64,000 nt of DNA from assembly GCA_965215305.1 (NCBI GenBank), contig OZ244041.1, positions 186,001 to 250,000 of the forward strand, given 5' to 3'. Position numbers and translations under genes: made by a program. Positions within the stretch are counted from its first letter, which is position 1; each line of letters starts with the position of its first letter. This DNA is from Bin95 sp965215305 (GTDB taxonomy: Bacteria > Pseudomonadota > Alphaproteobacteria > Bin95). Positions 60,357 to 64,000 of the stretch are shown in pieces. The notes below the pieces were generated by a model. That model made no database searches, was not told where the DNA came from, and was given only the letters and a program-made list of their open reading frames with translations.

Positions 60357-61067
60357 TTACCAGGTTTCGCCGAAGGGGCGGAGCTCCACGGTGAAGGACC
60401 AGGTCGAGCGGTCCTGGTGCGCGACGCGATACAACTCCTCCGCAATGGCTGCCGGTTTGGCGAAGAACTCGTCCGGCGCATCCGGCGCGATCAAGGGCCG
60501 CGTGCGCGGCGTGTCGATGGCCGCGTCGATGATGAAATAGGCGACATGGATGCCCTGCGGGCCGAATTCGCGCGCGATGGACTCCGCGAGGATGCGCTGC
60601 GCCGCCTTGGTGGAAGCGAAGAAGCCCCAATGCGCCTTGCCGCGCGTGGCCGAGGTGTTGCCGGTGACGAGCAGCGCGCCGCCGCCCGCCTCCAGCATGC
60701 CGGGTATCGTCTCCCGCGCCAGATGCAGCAGCGCTGTTGCATTGACGCGGAAATTGCGTTCGAGGTCCTCCGGGTCCTGGTCCAGAAGCGGCCCGCGCGT
60801 ACTCCGGAGCGCGTTATGCACGACGACCGCAGGCGGGCCGAGCTGCTCGCGCACAGCCGCCACGGTCGCGCAGAGCGCATCGAGGTCGCCGACATCGCAG
60901 GGGAAGGCCGTGGCGTTCTCGATATCGGCCTCGAGCGCGGCCAGCCGCTCCGCGTCGCGGGCGAGCATGGCGGTCCGGTAGCCGCCCATGGCGAAGCGCC
61001 GGGCGATTTCGGCGCCCGTGCCCCCATCGGGGCCGACGCCGGTAACGAGCGCGACGGGCATGGTCAT
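60357..61067 (-). CDS. SDR family protein with Phe in place of catalytic Tyr
   Basis: The 236-residue Rossmann-fold protein has the cofactor site VALVTGVGPDGGTGAEIARR and HNALRSTRGPLL. The usual YxxxK reads GFFASTKAAQR, so the tyrosine is replaced by phenylalanine while lysine remains; the same FASTK/FAPTK form is, to my knowledge, shared by close relatives, so it seems a true subfamily. It starts within the stop of the GST gene upstream (ATGA). The reaction is unknown. Confidence 0.82.
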   Translation of the reverse strand: MTMPVALVTGVGPDGGTGAEIARRFAMGGYRTAMLARDAERLAALEADIENATAFPCDVGDLDALCATVAAVREQLGPPAVVVHNALRSTRGPLLDQDPEDLERNFRVNATALLHLARETIPGMLEAGGGALLVTGNTSATRGKAHWGFFASTKAAQRILAESIAREFGPQGIHVAYFIIDAAIDTPRTRPLIAPDAPDEFFAKPAAIAEELYRVAHQDRSTWSFTVELRPFGETW

Positions 61068-61855
61068 GCGCTTTTCCTTTCAGGGGTTTCGGTTTCCAGC
61101 ACATAGCCGTCGAGATCGGCGGCGAAGGCGGGCAGGCGGCGCAGGCGGTCGAAATGGGCGTGCGCACGGGGCTGCTCGCCCGGCAGGTAGATCGGTTCGA
61201 GGCCGCAATCCGCCAGACGGTCATGCATGCGCTCCTCGCGGCGGAACTGCGCGAAATCGCAGACAAAGGCGATATCGGCGATGGAGAACGGCCCGGCCAG
61301 CCCCTCACCGCCCAGGCCCGCCGCATTGTCTATGCCGTCCATGTAGAACTCATAGGCCTCGCGCATCCGGTCGGACAGCTCTTGCGTCGCCTCGCGGGCC
61401 ACGAGCTTCAACAGATAGGCCTGCGCCTCGCGCGCGAAGACGAGCCCCGCATCGAGGAAGCTGTCGATCCGCGACGCTTCATACGGTCCCTCGCCATAGA
61501 GTCCGCCCGCGGCGCGCGCGACGGCGCGCAGAATGCTGTTGGACTCGAATATGCCGGTTGCGCCCGCCGGGTCGAAGGCCGCCGGCACGGTGCCGAAGGG
61601 GTGGGCGGCGAGGAAGGCGTCGGTCTTGTAGAGCATGACGGCGTTGAAGCCGCGCTTGCTTGCCCGCGCATGCGGGTTGCCCGGCGTCTTCTCGGCCTCC
61701 TCAAGCGGCCGCGCGTCGAAATCCCAGAGCCAGCCCGGCAGCGCCTTCGGCCGGGCGCCCACCACCTCGACCTCGACGCCGAGCAGCCGCGCGGCGATCG
61801 CCGCCTTCCAGACGCGCGGATTGGGCAGGTACGAGAAAATCCTGAGCACCGCCAT
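61064..61855 (-). CDS. Glutathione S-transferase family protein
   Basis: The 263-residue protein has a thioredoxin-like domain (LRIFSYLPNPRVWKAAIAAR) with a long insert, then the helical domain with FESNSILRAVARAAGGLYGE and SIADIAFVCDFAQF. It resembles GSTs that resemble elongation factor 1-gamma domain or maleylpyruvate isomerase type. It leads the two-gene minus-strand operon with the SDR protein and diverges from the aldo/keto reductase gene, 135 bases away. The substrate is unknown. Confidence 0.83.
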   Translation of the reverse strand: MAVLRIFSYLPNPRVWKAAIAARLLGVEVEVVGARPKALPGWLWDFDARPLEEAEKTPGNPHARASKRGFNAVMLYKTDAFLAAHPFGTVPAAFDPAGATGIFESNSILRAVARAAGGLYGEGPYEASRIDSFLDAGLVFAREAQAYLLKLVAREATQELSDRMREAYEFYMDGIDNAAGLGGEGLAGPFSIADIAFVCDFAQFRREERMHDRLADCGLEPIYLPGEQPRAHAHFDRLRRLPAFAADLDGYVLETETPERKSA

Positions 61856-61990
61856 GGCAGACGCCCCCTTCGCCTATGGTTTTCGGAACCGCCCGCACTC
61901 TGCCATGAAAGCCGCCAGGCCCGCCAGCCGCTTGGCCCGCGCCGGCGCCGGCGCTACTCTCGCGGCAGGCTGGAAGAGGAGGAATCCGCG

Positions 61991-62881
61991 ATGCGCACGA
62001 CCCGGCGGACGGTGCTGGCAGGCACGGCGCTGGCGGCCCTGGGCGCCGTAACCGGCAGTGCGCTCGCGAAACCCGTCCCGGCAACCGGCGAGCCCGTCCC
62101 GGCGGTCGGGCTCGGCAGCTGGATCACCTTCAATGTCGGCGCCGACCCCATGCTCCGCGCCGAATGCCGCGCCGTCCTGGCGGCCTTCTTCGAGGAAGGC
62201 GGCGGCATGGTCGATTCCTCGCCCATGTACGGCTCCTCGCAGGACGTGATCGGCGCTGCGTTCGAAACGCTCGGCCGCCCGGCAGGCCTCTTTTCGGCCG
62301 ACAAGGTCTGGACCCGCGCGGCGGACGCGCCCGCCCAGATCGCGGAAACCGCCCGGCGCTGGGGCGTCGAGCGCTTCGACCTCCTCCAGGTCCACAACCT
62401 GATCGACTGGGAGCGGAATCTCGACCTCCTGCAGTCGATGAAGGAGGCCGGCGCGCTCCGCTATACCGGCGTCACCACCTCGCATGGTCGCCGGCATGGC
62501 GAATTGGAGGAGGTCATGCGCCGCCGCCGGCCCGACTTCGTCCAGCTCACCTACAATATCGTGGACCGGGAGGCGGAGCGCCGCCTGCTGCCGCTCGCGC
62601 AGGAACGCGGCATCGCGGTTATCTGCAACAGGTCCTTCCGGCGCGGCCGGTTGCCCGACCGGCTCGCCGGCCGCCCCCTGCCCGGCTGGGCGGCGGATAT
62701 CGGGGTTTCCGCCTGGCCGCAATTCCTGCTGAAATTCATCCTTTCCCATCCCGCCGTCACCACGGCCATTCCCGCCACCCGGCGGGTGGACCATCTCGTC
62801 GAGAACAAGGCTGCCGCCTTCGGCCCCATGCCGGATGCCGCCATGCGCCGGCGCATGGCCGCGCATGTGCGCGATCTCTAG
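61991..62881 (+). CDS. Tat-exported aldo/keto reductase
   Basis: The 296-residue enzyme begins with a twin-arginine signal peptide (MRTTRRTVLAGTALAALGAV), so the folded protein is probably exported to the periplasm. The catalytic tetrad is visible: Asp and Tyr in MVDSSPMYGSSQD, Lys in SADKVWTR, His in LLQVHNLIDW. A GAGGAGGAAT ribosome-binding site precedes the ATG. Most aldo/keto reductases are cytosolic; exported ones are fewer, and how a periplasmic enzyme would get NADPH is unclear. Confidence 0.88.
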   Translation: MRTTRRTVLAGTALAALGAVTGSALAKPVPATGEPVPAVGLGSWITFNVGADPMLRAECRAVLAAFFEEGGGMVDSSPMYGSSQDVIGAAFETLGRPAGLFSADKVWTRAADAPAQIAETARRWGVERFDLLQVHNLIDWERNLDLLQSMKEAGALRYTGVTTSHGRRHGELEEVMRRRRPDFVQLTYNIVDREAERRLLPLAQERGIAVICNRSFRRGRLPDRLAGRPLPGWAADIGVSAWPQFLLKFILSHPAVTTAIPATRRVDHLVENKAAAFGPMPDAAMRRRMAAHVRDL

Positions 62882-62909
62882 CCTGCCGGGGGCCGGTTAG
62901 CGCGCCGCC

Positions 62910-63563
62910 ATGGACGGGTTCCAGGCGCTCGAGGACCTGCTGCCCTTCGAGCCGCGCGTCTATTGGCGGCTCTTCGCGCTGGAAAACGAGGCGCTCTGGC
63001 CGGTCCAGCCGCTGCTGCTGGCCGCAGGCGCGGCGCTTTTCGGGGGCCTTCTCGGGGGTTGGCGGCCCGGCCCGCGCTGGTTCGGCCCCGCGCTCGGCGT
63101 GGCCTGGCTCTGGACCGGCTGGCATTTCGTGGCGCTCGCCTATGGCGCGGTCAACTGGGCGGCGCCCCGGTTCGCCTGGGGCTTCTACGCCGAAGCCGCA
63201 CTGCTGGCAGCGCTCGGCCTCTCCGGCCGGCTCGTCCTCAGCCGCCGGGGTCCTGGCGCATCGGCCGGCATCGGCCTGCTGGCGGCGGCGCTGTTCGCCT
63301 GGCCGCTGCTGGCGGCGCTCGACGGGCGGTCATGGCGAGAGGCGGAGGTCGCTGCCATTCACCCCGACCCGACCGCCATCGCCACGCTCGGCCTCATCGC
63401 AATGGCCCCGCGCGACCGCTGGACAGCGCTGCTCAGCGTCCTGCCCACGCTCTGGCTCGCCCTCTCGGCGCTTACCCTGCTGGCGATGGACGCCTGGCAG
63501 GGCTGGGCGGTGCTCGCCGCGCTTACCGCCGGCCTCGCCGCCCAAAGTTCCCGGCCGGGATAG
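62910..63563 (+). CDS. DUF6064-like integral membrane protein
   Basis: The 217-residue protein has about six hydrophobic segments separated by very short loops. The N-terminus LPFEPRVYWRLFALENEALW resembles DUF6064 proteins, whose role is unknown. There are no charged motifs in the membrane that suggest a transporter or enzyme. It starts 28 bases after the aldo/keto reductase gene, so cotranscription is possible, and converges with the glycosylase gene. Confidence 0.7.
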   Translation: MDGFQALEDLLPFEPRVYWRLFALENEALWPVQPLLLAAGAALFGGLLGGWRPGPRWFGPALGVAWLWTGWHFVALAYGAVNWAAPRFAWGFYAEAALLAALGLSGRLVLSRRGPGASAGIGLLAAALFAWPLLAALDGRSWREAEVAAIHPDPTAIATLGLIAMAPRDRWTALLSVLPTLWLALSALTLLAMDAWQGWAVLAALTAGLAAQSSRPG

Positions 63564-63569
63564 GCAAGA

Positions 63570-64000
63570 CTAGGAAGGTGCGGTGCGGTAGATGTGCCAG
63601 TGCAGGAGCGCAGCGGCGCTGCGGTGGGGCGACCAGATTTCGACCAGCCGGGCCGCCTCGGCGGGCGGCGGGCGGGCGTCGAGGCCGAGAGTCTGTTGCA
63701 GCGCGACACAGAGCGCGAGGTCGGCCGCCGGCCAGATGTCCGGGCGGCCCGCCGCAAACAGGAGCCAGACCTCCGCCGTCCAGCGCCCGACGCCCCGGAG
63801 CGCCGAGAGGGCGGCGATCGCCTCCTCGTCCGGCATGCGCGCGATGCGCCGGAGCGAAACCCGTCGCGAGGCAAGCGCCTCCGCAATGCTGAGCGCATAG
63901 CCTGCCTTGGGCCGCGAGAGCCCGGCAGTGCGCAACCCCTCCGGGCCGAGCGCCAGCACGGCGCGGGCCGTGACCCGGCCGCCGGTAGCCGCCTCCAGCC
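63570..64000 (-). CDS. alkA: DNA-3-methyladenine glycosylase II, C-terminal part
   Basis: The frame continues beyond the right edge; about 143 C-terminal residues are present. The helix-hairpin-helix is LRGVGRWTAEVWLLF, and the catalytic Asp sits in WPAADLALCVALQQ, as in AlkA-type enzymes that remove alkylated purines. GLSRPKAGYALSIAEALAS also fits. The N-terminus lies outside the window, so fusion to an Ada domain cannot be excluded. Confidence 0.85.
   Translation of the reverse strand, partial: LEAATGGRVTARAVLALGPEGLRTAGLSRPKAGYALSIAEALASRRVSLRRIARMPDEEAIAALSALRGVGRWTAEVWLLFAAGRPDIWPAADLALCVALQQTLGLDARPPPAEAARLVEIWSPHRSAAALLHWHIYRTAPS

Overview
The window is high-GC DNA from a heterotrophic bacterium, most likely an alphaproteobacterium. 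The evidence is a complete aapJQMP general amino-acid ABC transporter, a glnD-murJ gene pair, a class I PHA synthase with a PhaR-like operator upstream, and a small protein carrying the cysteine motif typical of the GcrA C-terminus. I do not assign a genus. No rRNA, tRNA, transposase, integrase or CRISPR array was recognised. About 60 protein genes are supported, in tightly packed operons with many 4-bp stop/start overlaps (ATGA, GTGA, TTGA).

Layout. 1-6.2 kb: a cut aminotransferase, a small lipoprotein, phaC, and a TRAP transporter whose membrane-subunit genes are visibly AT-richer than their surroundings, with two hairpins between dctP and dctQ. 6.2-10.8 kb: hydroxypyruvate isomerase divergent from glycerol kinase, a flavin monooxygenase with a problematic start codon, and a VOC protein. 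10.8-15.1 kb (minus): murJ and glnD. 15.2-23.8 kb (plus): a small ferredoxin-fold-like protein, aapJQMP, then a GST-like protein, an amidohydrolase and a class III aminotransferase that overlap one another. 23.8-24.5 kb: non-coding, with hairpins, a dispersed repeat and a leader-like RNA region. 24.5-36.2 kb: a P450, a CoA-transferase/TauD/sulfurtransferase operon, a cupin, a lone phnM, and a lactonase/acyl-CoA ligase/MFS/SnoaL-like/enol-lactonase operon. 36.2-37.1 kb: a lower-GC endonuclease/exonuclease/phosphatase-family gene bracketed by imperfect 43-bp direct repeats.

37.1-47.4 kb: an EmrB-type exporter, then a long minus-strand set with a two-component ring-hydroxylating oxygenase, an unknown 89-aa protein, a CobW GTPase, a hydantoinase-like hydrolase, an ABC importer and a two-subunit fumarase/tartrate dehydratase. 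47.6-54.7 kb: a 73-aa GcrA-C-terminus-like protein behind a promoter containing a CTGC-N3-GCAG palindrome, a repeat-rich LysM protein, LOG, galE, and a Rieske/SDR/CoA-transferase operon. 54.8-64 kb: an orphan AAA ATPase, MaoC/NUDIX/cupin genes, an acyl-CoA ligase, a VapBC pair, SDR/GST genes, a Tat-exported aldo/keto reductase, a membrane protein and a cut DNA glycosylase.

The overall picture is import and breakdown of small organic acids, amino acids and aromatic or N-containing compounds, with CoA activation as a recurrent step. The observations I rate highest are the shared PhaR-like operator at phaC and at the GcrA-like gene, that stand-alone putative sigma-binding microprotein, the repeat-flanked nuclease gene, the leader at 24.2 kb in which one CCTCCTC segment can pair with either of two purine-rich segments, and the hydantoinase/dioxygenase/CobW cluster.
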